A stretch of 46,834 nt of DNA, taken from G020353115 sp964389685. Its GTDB lineage: Bacteria; Bacteroidota; Bacteroidia; Bacteroidales; VadinHA17. The translations under genes and the position numbers were made by a program. The notes beneath the pieces were generated by a model, which made no database searches, had not been told where the DNA came from, and was given only the letters and a program-made list of their open reading frames with translations. Of the stretch, positions 7,068-16,400 are shown in pieces (the first letter of the stretch is position 1; each line of letters starts with the position of its first letter). The stretch is taken from the NCBI GenBank assembly GCA_964389685.1, contig CAYMFM010000025.1:1-46834 (forward strand). Direction: 5' to 3'.

Positions 7068-7419
7068 ATGAAAACCATTGTAAGGCTAATAGTCACCGGT
7101 TTTGTTCCTTTTCTTCTGAATGGAACAATCTCCTGTCAGACCAATGGCTTCCAAAAACGGGTGGTATGATAATTATATCGTATTAGACTACGAGAAGAGG
7201 TATTCAGAACTGCATGACAGCTTACCAGCGAGGATTTTCATGACCTTTGGCAGTACGGAACATGAAATGCAAATTAAAGGCTGGGCTTCATTAAAAGATT
7301 CGATGATTTCCAGAGATTATGACGTCCTTGAGATGACGGCTTTTAAAATCGAAGATGAAGGACATGTTTCACAAGCGTTGATCGCCTTCATCAAAGGATT
7401 AAAGGCAGTTTTCAAATAA
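7068..7419 (+). pseudogene. Internally deleted and frameshifted esterase
   Basis: The ATG at 7068 begins a signal sequence with lipobox (MKTIVRLIVTGFVPF ... TISC) that runs into a stop at about 7168. In the +1 frame, from about 7150, comes the C-terminal part of an alpha/beta-hydrolase esterase: NGWYDNYIVLDYEKRY, PARIFMTFGSTEHE, and the DEGHVSQ motif with the likely catalytic His. The nucleophile elbow (GxSxG) and the middle of the fold are gone. I infer one internal deletion that also shifted the frame. The 99-residue frame starting at 7120 should not be read as an intact gene. Confidence 0.6.
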
Positions 7420-7432
7420 GAGTAACAGAGAT

Positions 7433-7468
7433 AAAAAGACCCGGTCACCTGATGGTGCCGGGTCTTTT
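7433..7468. terminator. Bidirectional terminator
   Basis: AAAAGACCCGG and CCGGGTCTTTT form a strong hairpin with inner CACC/GGTG pairing. It has A-runs on the left and T-runs on the right, so it can stop transcription from the esterase relic (+) and from the ROK kinase operon (-). Confidence 0.8.
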
Positions 7469-7488
7469 CTACGATTGTAACCTCAGAG

Positions 7489-8517
7489 TTACGATTCCAT
7501 TTTCTCCAACTCTTTCCAGACCAGTGCGCTGGCGCCGACAATGGCAGCCGTACCGGCTTTAAGTTCTGAGGGGAGAATTTTAACTTTATTGCGAAAAACC
7601 GGCAGGACATGCCGTTCCATGGAATCTTTTGTGGGTTTAAAAATCAGTTCACCTGCTGCTGCTGCACCGCCGAACAGAAAAATGGCTTCCGGGCTCAGGT
7701 GGTCAACGGTAATTGCCAGGCCCCTGCCCAGCAACTCACCGGTTATTTCAAATGCCTCCTTTGCTATTTTATCCCCTTTTACGGCTGCATTATACACCAT
7801 TTCCGAATTCATCGAATTAAAGGGAATACCGGCAAGTTCACTTTGGCTATCGTTATATTGTGCCAGAAGTTCATATACCGTACGTGCAATGCCCGGTGCA
7901 GAGCAATAGGCTTCCAGGTGTCCCAATCCACCGCACCCGCATAAACGTCCTTCAGGCACCACAACAATGTGGCCACATTCACCGGCAAAGCCATCATGAC
8001 CGTAAACCAGGTCACCGTCAACGATAAGCCCGCTGCCTACTCCTGTACCGAGTGTTATCATCACAAAGTTTTTCATCCCCTTACCACCACCATATATCAT
8101 TTCACCCAGTGCGGCAGCATTTGCATCATTGGTTAATTTGATGATTTTGATTTCGGGGACCTTCGCCTTAATCAGGTCTGCAAATTGAACCACTCCGACG
8201 AATGGCAGGTTCGGTGCAAGCTCAATTGTCCCCTTGTAATAGTTTCCATTCGGTGCACCGATCCCGATACCTGCAATATCAATACCGGGTGTATTTTGTC
8301 TGACTGTGTCAATTGCCGATTTGATCTCATTTGCCAGGGTAGTTGTGTATTTTTCCAGGATCTCTTCTGATTTTTCCTGGCTTGCATCCGGATTCTCTCT
8401 CTTCTGGGGAGTGGGCAACTGCGGTTTCTTCTCGTATAAAACATTGCCATCCCGGTCAACAATTCCTATGGCGGTGTTCGTTCCGCCAATGTCGATTCCT
8501 ATCGCTATATCACTCAT
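7489..8517 (-). CDS. ROK-family sugar kinase (glucokinase-like)
   Basis: A 342-residue protein of the ROK family, probably phosphorylating glucose or a similar hexose with ATP. Visible motifs: the phosphate loop DIGGTN (9-14), the catalytic Asp in TNDANAAALGE (Asp 131), the sugar-contacting GECGH (Glu 180, His 183), and the zinc-site region CGCGGLGHLE (Cys 193, Cys 195), where the usual third Cys is His 200. It has no N-terminal HTH, so it is a kinase and not a ROK repressor. The ATG at 8517 is preferred over 8532 because family proteins start just before the IAIGIDIGGTN strand. It is the second gene after a sugar transporter, 37 bp downstream, giving uptake plus phosphorylation. Confidence 0.9.
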   Translation of the reverse strand: MSDIAIGIDIGGTNTAIGIVDRDGNVLYEKKPQLPTPQKRENPDASQEKSEEILEKYTTTLANEIKSAIDTVRQNTPGIDIAGIGIGAPNGNYYKGTIELAPNLPFVGVVQFADLIKAKVPEIKIIKLTNDANAAALGEMIYGGGKGMKNFVMITLGTGVGSGLIVDGDLVYGHDGFAGECGHIVVVPEGRLCGCGGLGHLEAYCSAPGIARTVYELLAQYNDSQSELAGIPFNSMNSEMVYNAAVKGDKIAKEAFEITGELLGRGLAITVDHLSPEAIFLFGGAAAAGELIFKPTKDSMERHVLPVFRNKVKILPSELKAGTAAIVGASALVWKELEKMES

Positions 8518-8554
8518 ATTTTTAATCATCAAGTTTACAATACTAAAATACGGA

Positions 8555-9910
8555 TTATCTCATCTGGCTCCCTTTTGCTGCAAAGAAAAAGATGTAGGCA
8601 TAACAGATTGCCGGGACCAGAAATGCCCAGGTATATCCGGGGCCATCGGCTATGCTCCCCATGATCAGTGGAATGATTCCTCCACCAATAATCAGGCTGT
8701 TAATAATCCCTGATGCGGTACTCAATTCTCCTTTATCCAGGTCTTTTACACCCAGTGAGAAAATAGTCGGGAACATGACCGAGTTGAAGAACCCGATGGA
8801 TACCACTGTCCAGAGCGCAACCTGTCCGGTTGTAAAGGCTGTGATGATTGCCAGGAGTGCTGCCATTCCAGAGAATACAGATAGTGTCCGTGTGTCACGA
8901 CCAGTACCTATCTGCATGACAATGAAGTTAATCAATGCAATAATCAGGAAATACAAACCGTGTTTCCAATGCCAGTCGGTGACAAATGAACCGGCAAAAA
9001 AAGCAAGGACCAGTATTCCAAGAACAAACTGATATTTTCTGGCAGCTGTTTTAATATCTGAAAGCATAACGGCTCCAAAGAACCTGCCGATCATAGCGCC
9101 GCCCCAGTAGATTGCGGCAAAACGGGAAGCGGCCTCAGCAGTAAGTCCGCCATTCTCAGGGGTTCTGAGGTAATTAACAATTAAACCTGCAGTGCCGACT
9201 TCAGCCCCCACATAAAAGAAGATAGCCAGGGCACCCAACAATACATGCGGATATCTCCAAACACTTTTTCGAATTTCCCCGGGGACTGCCGCACCTGAAA
9301 TTTCTGGAAGCTTCATCGCCATAATGGCAAATGCGATCAGCAGCACCAGGATCCCCATGATAATGAATGGCATCTGTACTGTTTTTGCCGCAGACGCAGC
9401 ATCCAGCATTTCTCCGGCACCTTTAAAAACGGCGACGGAAATGATCCAGGGTGCAATCATGGTTGCGACTGAATTCAACGCTTGTACCAGATTCAACCGT
9501 CCGGAAGCAGTTGCATCGGGCCCTAAAGCCGTCGCATACGGATTGGCAGCAACCTGCAGCAATACAACGCCTGATGCAAGCACAAAAGTGGCTACTAGAA
9601 ACAGTGGATAGGACGGAATGGAGGCAGCAGGATAAAACAGGAAACTACCCAATGCCATTAAAATCAATCCGATAATCAATGAAACTTTATACCCGATTCG
9701 TTTCACAATATAACCGCTTGGAATGGAAAGAATGGGATAGGCAATGAAAAAGGCAGAGGTAATAAACTGCGCTTCAAATTCACTCAATGTGAATACTTCC
9801 TTTACTTTGGCACTCAGCGTAATGATAAAAGTAGTCGCAAAGCCGAAAATGAAAAAGATGGATCCGATAACGGAAAGTCCCAAGGTGTTGGTGGATTTCT
9901 TGTATTCCAT
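8555..9910 (-). CDS. FucP-family sugar:H+ symporter (MFS)
   Basis: A 451-residue integral membrane protein with about 12 predicted helices. It resembles the glucose/galactose and fucose transporters of the FHS family (TC 2.A.1.7): the N-terminal FFIFGFATTF, then the characteristic LQVAANPYATALGP and ASGRLNLVQALNS segments. These Bacteroidota proteins import monosaccharides with protons across the inner membrane. The exact sugar is not readable; the downstream ROK kinase suggests a hexose. It is the first gene of the pair, with a candidate -7 box about 60 bp upstream. Confidence 0.88.
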   Translation of the reverse strand: MEYKKSTNTLGLSVIGSIFFIFGFATTFIITLSAKVKEVFTLSEFEAQFITSAFFIAYPILSIPSGYIVKRIGYKVSLIIGLILMALGSFLFYPAASIPSYPLFLVATFVLASGVVLLQVAANPYATALGPDATASGRLNLVQALNSVATMIAPWIISVAVFKGAGEMLDAASAAKTVQMPFIIMGILVLLIAFAIMAMKLPEISGAAVPGEIRKSVWRYPHVLLGALAIFFYVGAEVGTAGLIVNYLRTPENGGLTAEAASRFAAIYWGGAMIGRFFGAVMLSDIKTAARKYQFVLGILVLAFFAGSFVTDWHWKHGLYFLIIALINFIVMQIGTGRDTRTLSVFSGMAALLAIITAFTTGQVALWTVVSIGFFNSVMFPTIFSLGVKDLDKGELSTASGIINSLIIGGGIIPLIMGSIADGPGYTWAFLVPAICYAYIFFFAAKGSQMR

Positions 9911-9970
9911 TATGTTTCTTATTAGTTAATAGATTAATGATTGGTTAAGCCTGTTTCAGTTTGAAGAAAA

Positions 9971-9978
9971 CAAATATA
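9971..9978 (-). promoter_or_regulatory. Candidate -7 box for the transporter-kinase operon
   Basis: On the minus strand TATATTTG matches TAnnTTTG, 60 bp upstream of the transporter start. No TTTG was found 20 bp further up, so support is partial. The remaining intergenic DNA to 10166 shows nothing else. Confidence 0.35.
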
Positions 9979-10166
9979 TAAAATAATTGAGATTATCATT
10001 AAAAACGGTTTCTTTATACAGAAATAACTGGATACGAGTGTTGTAGAACATGTCCGTAAGTCAATCAACTATTCAATATATTCAGAGATGAGGATAACGG
10101 GAGCGGGGAGAAACAGGAAGCTGTAACCATTTCGTGAGAAGCAATGCAAAAGTTGGCAGCCCGGTG

Positions 10167-11534
10167 TTATTCCAGTTCGTATTTTTTAATTTTTGCATGC
10201 AAATTTACCCGTGATATTCCCAGGATATCAGCAGCTTTAGTCCGGTTTCCTCCTGTATAATTCAGTACTTTTCTAATGTGTCCCTTTTCGATTTCCTGAA
10301 GCGAACTGGGTTTAAGGCCATTATTCAGTTCTTCATCACAGCATTGCTGTGTATGAAAGAAATGAGGGAGTGATGTTCTCCTTAATTCCGTTCCTGTCTC
10401 AATAATAATTGCACTGTTGATGATATTCATCAATTCTCTCACATTACCTGGGAATGGATAATTTTTCAGGCAGTTCATTAAGGAGGGACAAATCTTTTTT
10501 ACATTTTTTTGATATTTCTCGTTGAATTTCCCAAGAAAAAAATTGGCAAGTAATGGAATATCTTCCAGTCTTTCGCGCAGGGGAGGAAGGTTAATGGAAT
10601 TGATATTAAGCCGGAAAAAGAGGTCTTTTCTGAAATTTCCATTTTGAATCTCCTCAAAAAGGTTTTTATTGGTCGCTGCAATGATCCGGACGTCCACTTT
10701 AATATTTTTGGTAGAGCCCAGTTTATAAAACTCCTCTTCCTGTAAAACCCGCAGTAATTTCACCTGAATGGGAAGGGATAATTCTCCGATCTCATCCAGG
10801 AATAAGGTTCCGCCATTGGCCTCTTCGATAAAACCGGTTTTGTCTTTATCGGCCCCGGTAAATGCGCCCTTCTCGTGTCCAAAAAATTCAGAGGAAAAAA
10901 GCTCATGGGCAAATGTGCCGGCATTTACAGCGATAAATTGTTTGTCTTTTCTTTTACTGATTTCATGAATGGCTTTTGCTATCAGTTCCTTTCCGGACCC
11001 GCTCTCTCCCCAGATCAGGACACTATTATCCGTAACGGCAAACTTCTCTACATACCGGAATATCCTGATCATCTCTTCATTGTTTGTAATGATATTCTCA
11101 AAAATCCGTTTGTGTTTAAGATCATCCCTTGAAGCAATTCCTGTTTCACCGGGTTTTATCTGTTCCAGCTGAACATTTTTCAAGGCATTGTGGATCGTAT
11201 CGAGTAATTTCTCCTCATCAATGGGTTTGAGCATATAGTCAAAGGTCCCACATTTCATCGCTGATATTGCCAGGTCTACATCTTCCACGCCGGTTAATAC
11301 GATCGTAACGATATTGATGTTGTTCTCATTAATATACTTCAGGATATCAAGACCTGACACGTGAGGCATATCCATATCCAGCAAGAGAACATCAAATTTC
11401 TCCTTTTTCAGCAGATCAAATGCATCCCGGCTATCCTGAAGTGTTTTGGGTTCAAAACCTCCCGATTGAAGGAGAAAAACATTCAGAAAATTCAGGATTG
11501 CCAGATTGTCGTCAACTACGAGTACCTTTGTCAT
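10167..11534 (-). CDS. NtrC-family sigma-54-dependent response regulator
   Basis: 455 residues: a receiver domain (1-120, phospho-acceptor Asp 53 in LLLDMDMPHVSG), an AAA+ domain (Walker A GESGSGKE at 176-183, sigma-54 contact loop GAFTGA at 223-228, DEIGELSLPIQVKLLRVLQE after Walker B), and a C-terminal Fis-type HTH (GGNRTKAADILGISRVNLHA). It activates RNA polymerase carrying sigma-54. The start overlaps the end of the histidine kinase gene by 4 bp, so the two are translationally coupled and a cognate pair. They close the operon that encodes the NuoEF-like redox complex. A candidate sigma-54 promoter in front of that operon (20714-20730) makes autoregulation likely. Confidence 0.93.
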   Translation of the reverse strand: MTKVLVVDDNLAILNFLNVFLLQSGGFEPKTLQDSRDAFDLLKKEKFDVLLLDMDMPHVSGLDILKYINENNINIVTIVLTGVEDVDLAISAMKCGTFDYMLKPIDEEKLLDTIHNALKNVQLEQIKPGETGIASRDDLKHKRIFENIITNNEEMIRIFRYVEKFAVTDNSVLIWGESGSGKELIAKAIHEISKRKDKQFIAVNAGTFAHELFSSEFFGHEKGAFTGADKDKTGFIEEANGGTLFLDEIGELSLPIQVKLLRVLQEEEFYKLGSTKNIKVDVRIIAATNKNLFEEIQNGNFRKDLFFRLNINSINLPPLRERLEDIPLLANFFLGKFNEKYQKNVKKICPSLMNCLKNYPFPGNVRELMNIINSAIIIETGTELRRTSLPHFFHTQQCCDEELNNGLKPSSLQEIEKGHIRKVLNYTGGNRTKAADILGISRVNLHAKIKKYELE

Positions 11535-13414
11535 TTTTTATCATTTAATTTAACCGGGATGCGTATAGTAAAGGTTGTACCTGATCCCAGCGTGGAGTCC
11601 ACCTCAATTTTCCCATGATGATCTTTTATGATACCATATGAAATGGATAGACCTAATCCTGATCCACCTTTGTCACGTTTGGTGGTAAAGAATGGATCAA
11701 AGATATTCCTTTTGGTTTTCTCATCCATTCCTTTTCCGTTGTCTGTTATTTTTATGACCACTTCTTTACTGGTTTGGTCATACTCTGTTTTAATGGTGAT
11801 CAATCCAACCCCATTCTCTATAGCCTGCGAGGCATTGATAATCATATTCATCAGCACCTGCTCCAGTTTCTGAATGCTTCCGTTGAATTCAGGGACATTG
11901 GGATCAAGATCGAATGTGATCTGAGCTTGTTTCTTTATGTGTTTTTGTGTAAAGGTTAGGTGATTTTTTATCAAATGATTGATATCCAACACGTCTGACA
12001 GGGCTTCTTCATCTTTTCGTGCAAAATTCCTCAAGTCGAGTACAATTTGTTTTGTCCGGTTTGCTCCTTCAATCATATCACCTATCAGGATGGAAATATT
12101 CTCTTTAAAAAGATCATAGGGTAACCGTGCGATTTTCTCATTGCGGTGTCCGTCAAAATAGTGATCCAGTATGGGAAAAATATCATAGAAGGCTTCCTGA
12201 ATGATCTTGAGGTTCCCAAGGATAAATGTATTGGGATTATTGATCTCATGAGCAACGCCTGCTACCAGTTTCCCCAGCGAAGCAAGCTTATAGGATTGAA
12301 TGAGCTGTGATTCCAGTTGTTTGTTCAGTGTAATGTCCCTGCACACCTCAAGTACTCTTTCAACCTCCCCCTCCTTATCAAAAATAGGATATGACCTCAT
12401 TAAAAAATACTTACCATCCACTGATTTTTCCATCATGCTGTTTTTCCCTTTCCCGAACGTAGCAACTGCATTACAATTAGGGCATTTATGATCAGCATTA
12501 AACAATTTTTTATAGCATTTACCGGAATTCCCAATTTCATCCTTATTGGACATGATGATGTTATAATCCGGATCAATTACGATAATCCTGTCAGCAATCG
12601 CCTCAAAGAATGTCTTGAAGTTTTCAGAACCCTGTTGAAGTTGTTCTGTTAGTTTCACCAGGGTCTCATTTTTTGAAATGAGTATTTTCTGCTGTTCTTC
12701 AAGTGCGTTTTTCTTTTCATTGTTTTCGATGGCTCGGGCTATCTTGCCAGAAATTTCCCGGATAAGAGTCTCCTCTTCCTCCAGGAACTTAACCTTTTTT
12801 ATCAGGTGGACATGAATGTTACCTCTCTTTTTCTTATTGAGTTTAATATCAACATTCAACTCATTGTATCGTTTATATTTCAACGCATGCGCATCTCCAA
12901 ACATATTCCCATCCTGTTCAATTACAACTTTAGTATGTTTTGGATGCTGAAATCCTTCTTTTATATGCTGGGTGCATTTTTCAATGGCTTCACTCAGGGA
13001 TTTACTGGATTCCAGGGTATGGCTTATTGAATAGAGGCATTCCAGTTCTTTAATTCTTGCTTCCAGTTCCCGTTCAATTTTTGAGAATTGCAGCACTTTA
13101 TCTTTAACAGAAAAAATGATATAATCACTGTTGGTATGGCTCACCGGGAAAAAGAGAAATACATTCCCCAGCTTTTTTGAAACGAACGTTCTGGGTAACT
13201 GGCTTACTCTTGCATTTTCCAGCGTTTCTTTCATCTGGTATTCTTCACTTTTTTCAGCATACTCCCGTTCTTGAAATTCTTCGAAATGGATCCCGGCATC
13301 TTCGAATAATTTCTTTATCTTATCCCCGGCAAAGACCACCTTGTTGTCTCTTTCAAAGACAATGACGTTCTTAAACAACTCTATGACTAACTTAAATTGA
13401 GGCAGGTATTCCAT
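11531..13414 (-). CDS. Soluble sensor histidine kinase with GAF and Cys-containing PAS domains
   Basis: 627 residues with no membrane segment, hence a cytoplasmic sensor. An N-terminal PAS-like region (about 1-105) is followed by a coiled linker, a GAF-like domain (about 125-235), a second PAS (about 262-365), then the kinase core: H-box with His 389 (GVAHEINNPN), N-box (NMIINASQAIENG) and G-boxes (DNGKGMDE, GGSGLGLSIS). The second PAS holds Cys 300, Cys 311 and Cys 314 (CYKKLFNADHKCPNC), a pattern seen in PAS domains that may bind metal or sense redox. It lies 6 bp after the large redox subunit and overlaps its response regulator. I infer that it reads the redox state handled by the complex. 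Confidence 0.9.
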   Translation of the reverse strand: MEYLPQFKLVIELFKNVIVFERDNKVVFAGDKIKKLFEDAGIHFEEFQEREYAEKSEEYQMKETLENARVSQLPRTFVSKKLGNVFLFFPVSHTNSDYIIFSVKDKVLQFSKIERELEARIKELECLYSISHTLESSKSLSEAIEKCTQHIKEGFQHPKHTKVVIEQDGNMFGDAHALKYKRYNELNVDIKLNKKKRGNIHVHLIKKVKFLEEEETLIREISGKIARAIENNEKKNALEEQQKILISKNETLVKLTEQLQQGSENFKTFFEAIADRIIVIDPDYNIIMSNKDEIGNSGKCYKKLFNADHKCPNCNAVATFGKGKNSMMEKSVDGKYFLMRSYPIFDKEGEVERVLEVCRDITLNKQLESQLIQSYKLASLGKLVAGVAHEINNPNTFILGNLKIIQEAFYDIFPILDHYFDGHRNEKIARLPYDLFKENISILIGDMIEGANRTKQIVLDLRNFARKDEEALSDVLDINHLIKNHLTFTQKHIKKQAQITFDLDPNVPEFNGSIQKLEQVLMNMIINASQAIENGVGLITIKTEYDQTSKEVVIKITDNGKGMDEKTKRNIFDPFFTTKRDKGGSGLGLSISYGIIKDHHGKIEVDSTLGSGTTFTIRIPVKLNDKK

Positions 13415-13420
13415 GACACA

Positions 13421-16400
13421 TTAGTGAAAAAGTTTACTTTTTATATTCTTTCTGAAAAACATTTCTGAATAACTAAATGAGGTTTTTATTGGATTAATTG
13501 TCTTTAGATCGTAATCAATGATGGCAAAATTTGGCTTTTTATTTCGTGTAAAAAACTTCCCAAGAGTTATAGGATTGACAAGGACACTATTTGGTTTGCC
13601 TTCCCGATACATTCGATTAATTGTGCACATCTCTGAAAAAATCGCTTTGATGGACTCATACCCGAATCCACCGTTAAAACAGGAAGCCAGCTTCGATATC
13701 GTTTCCCATCCTTCATTCATGTTGTTGGGATAAATAACCGGTATTGATTCCTGCAGTCTTCTTTCGCAATTTGTATATGTCCCCCGATCTTCAATAAAGG
13801 ATGGTGCAGGAAGAACAACTTCAGCTCGCTTCGCAGTATCGGTGTAAAATGAATCGTGCACCAGGAGAAATTCCATGTTCTTAAACCATCTGGCAGTATC
13901 AGGGCATGCGAGTGGATCCTCACCAAAAATCAGTGCTGCCCTGATTTTGCCTTCCATCAGTTCCTTTTTGATGTCTGTTGGAAGGAAAACCCGTTCAAGG
14001 TCGGTATTCCATATTTGCTCAATTCTTTTAATCTCCTCCCGCTCAAAAAATTTAACATACCCCGGCAGGTGGTCGGGATCAACACCCATATCGAGATGTC
14101 CTGCTGAGTTCGAATAATCTCGCAACAGCATCAACCCATTATTTCTCCTTGAAAAGCGGTTCGTTAACAAAAGGTAGTTTCCAATGGCTTTCAAGTCGTT
14201 TTTCGTTTTTTCCTTCCGGGAATCCAGATTATAAATAAAAATGATGTTCGATGAAGGATTATTGAGGAGATCGACCAATGTATCAAATTTTCCTTCATCA
14301 ATTTCTGCTATGTCACAGACCTCTTCTTTCCGAAACATGGCGATCATTTTTTTCAATTCCTCCAGCCCTTCAACCGTTGAACGAATCGATGTTTCATCAT
14401 ACTGATTTCTTTCTATCACTTGTTGAATGATCGCATTCATCAGCACTGTATTGGTTCCTTTTCTGCTATCGATCCACAGGTCGGCAAATTTGGCAAGTTT
14501 TATTTCGGAGGAATTGATCAGGATCAGTTTTGCCCCATTCTTCTGTGCTTCTTTGATTTTCAGTTCCATAATCAGGTTTTCTTCCGACAGATCGCCATTC
14601 ACCACAACCAGCAGGTCGGCTTTCTGAAAATCATTCATGGTTACCGTTGACGAGGTATTACCCAGCAAGTCATCGAGATCGTTCAGGGCTGTTTCGTTTA
14701 CGAGCGTATCGATACTGGAAATGTTATTGGTTCCTAATCCAGAGCGACCGAACTTCTGCAGCAGATAGAGTTGTTCATTGGGTAATTTAGGGGAGCAAAA
14801 GAGTACAACCGACTGAGGACCATGTTGATCGACTATTTTTTTGATCCTTTTTGCAGCATGGTCAATGGCTTTATCCGAATCAACCTGTTCTGGTTTTCCA
14901 TTTTTTCTTATAGTTGCACTTTGTACTTTATTACCATTCATCAGGTACCGGTGACCAAACCGTCCCTTCATACACAAATATCCTTTATTGTGCGAATCTT
15001 TAATCCCCTCTGTTGAGTTTGATACATAAACGATGTCATCATTGATCACCTTGTAGTTTATGTTGCATCCGATGGAACAAAAATTACAGATGGTTTCTCT
15101 ATTTTCTTTCGGTAGTGTACCCAACACTTTAAACGGGAATTTTTCTGTAATTGCACCCGTAGGGCATGTATCGATACAGTTACCACAGGATATGCAATTT
15201 GTATCAAGCAGTGGCTTTTCCATAGCAGGTTTAACAATGGCTTTGAATCCCCGGTAGACAAATCCTATTGCAGCCACTTTCAATATTTCAGAGCAGGTTC
15301 TGGTACATCTTCCACAATTGATGCATTTATTTGGATCCAGTAGAATGAATGGATGTCGAGTATCGACTCTATATTTCCTTGTCTCTCCCAAATAATCGGA
15401 AATATCCAGGTCAAATTCATCGGCTAATTTTCTTAATGTACAATCATAATATTCCGAACATCCACACTCCAGGCAGCGTTCCGATTCGATACAGGATTGT
15501 TCTTCAGTGATTCCTGTTTCCACTTCCCTGAATGTCTTTTTTCGGATGGCAAGGGGTATTTCCGGCATGTTAATCCGTTCACTTTTCGTAATTTGTTCCA
15601 GTTCCCGCGAAGGGATGTCACCGAAATAGTGTTTAAAACTCAGGTATTTGCCATTTCCCTTGCCGGTCTGACCATTTTTAAGGTAGTCATCAATTGAACG
15701 TGCTGCCTGTTTGCCCTGTGCGATAGCGCTAATTGCTGTATAAGCACCCGTAACGACATCTCCACCGGCAAACACTCCGGGGATTGATGTTTCCATTGTT
15801 TTTTGATCAACAACAACGGTGCCCCAACTTTCCAGCTTCAGGTCTTTTTCTCCTGTAAGGGAGGATGATTCGATCTGTTGTCCGATGGCACTGATCAGGA
15901 AGTCACAATCCATAATGAATTCAGATCCTGGAATGGGCACCGGTTTGGGTCTTTCTCCCGGTCCGGCATCTTCCAGTTTCATTTTCAGGCATTCGATGGC
16001 TTTCAATTTTTTCCCATCGCGTATGATCGATTTGGGAAGGGTAAGGAAATTGATTTCAACTCCCTCTTTTTGTGCAGCTTCAATTTCTTCGCTATGGGCA
16101 GGCATTTCGTTCCGGCTTCTCCGGTATATGATTTTCACCTCATCAACGCCGCATCTCAATGCGGTCCTGGCTGCATCGATTGCTGTATTTCCACCTCCTA
16201 CGATTGCCACTTTCCTCTGGATTGCGGGAACACCTTTGAGGATCACATCCCGCAAAAAATCGATTCCCGGGATGACACCATCGGTATCGTTTTCTCCCTC
16301 CACTCTCATTTGGCTTGCCCGGTGTGCTCCAACAGCGATGAATAGTGCATTAAAACCAGCATCCTGAAGGGATTTGATACTGATCTGTTTGCCAAATTCC

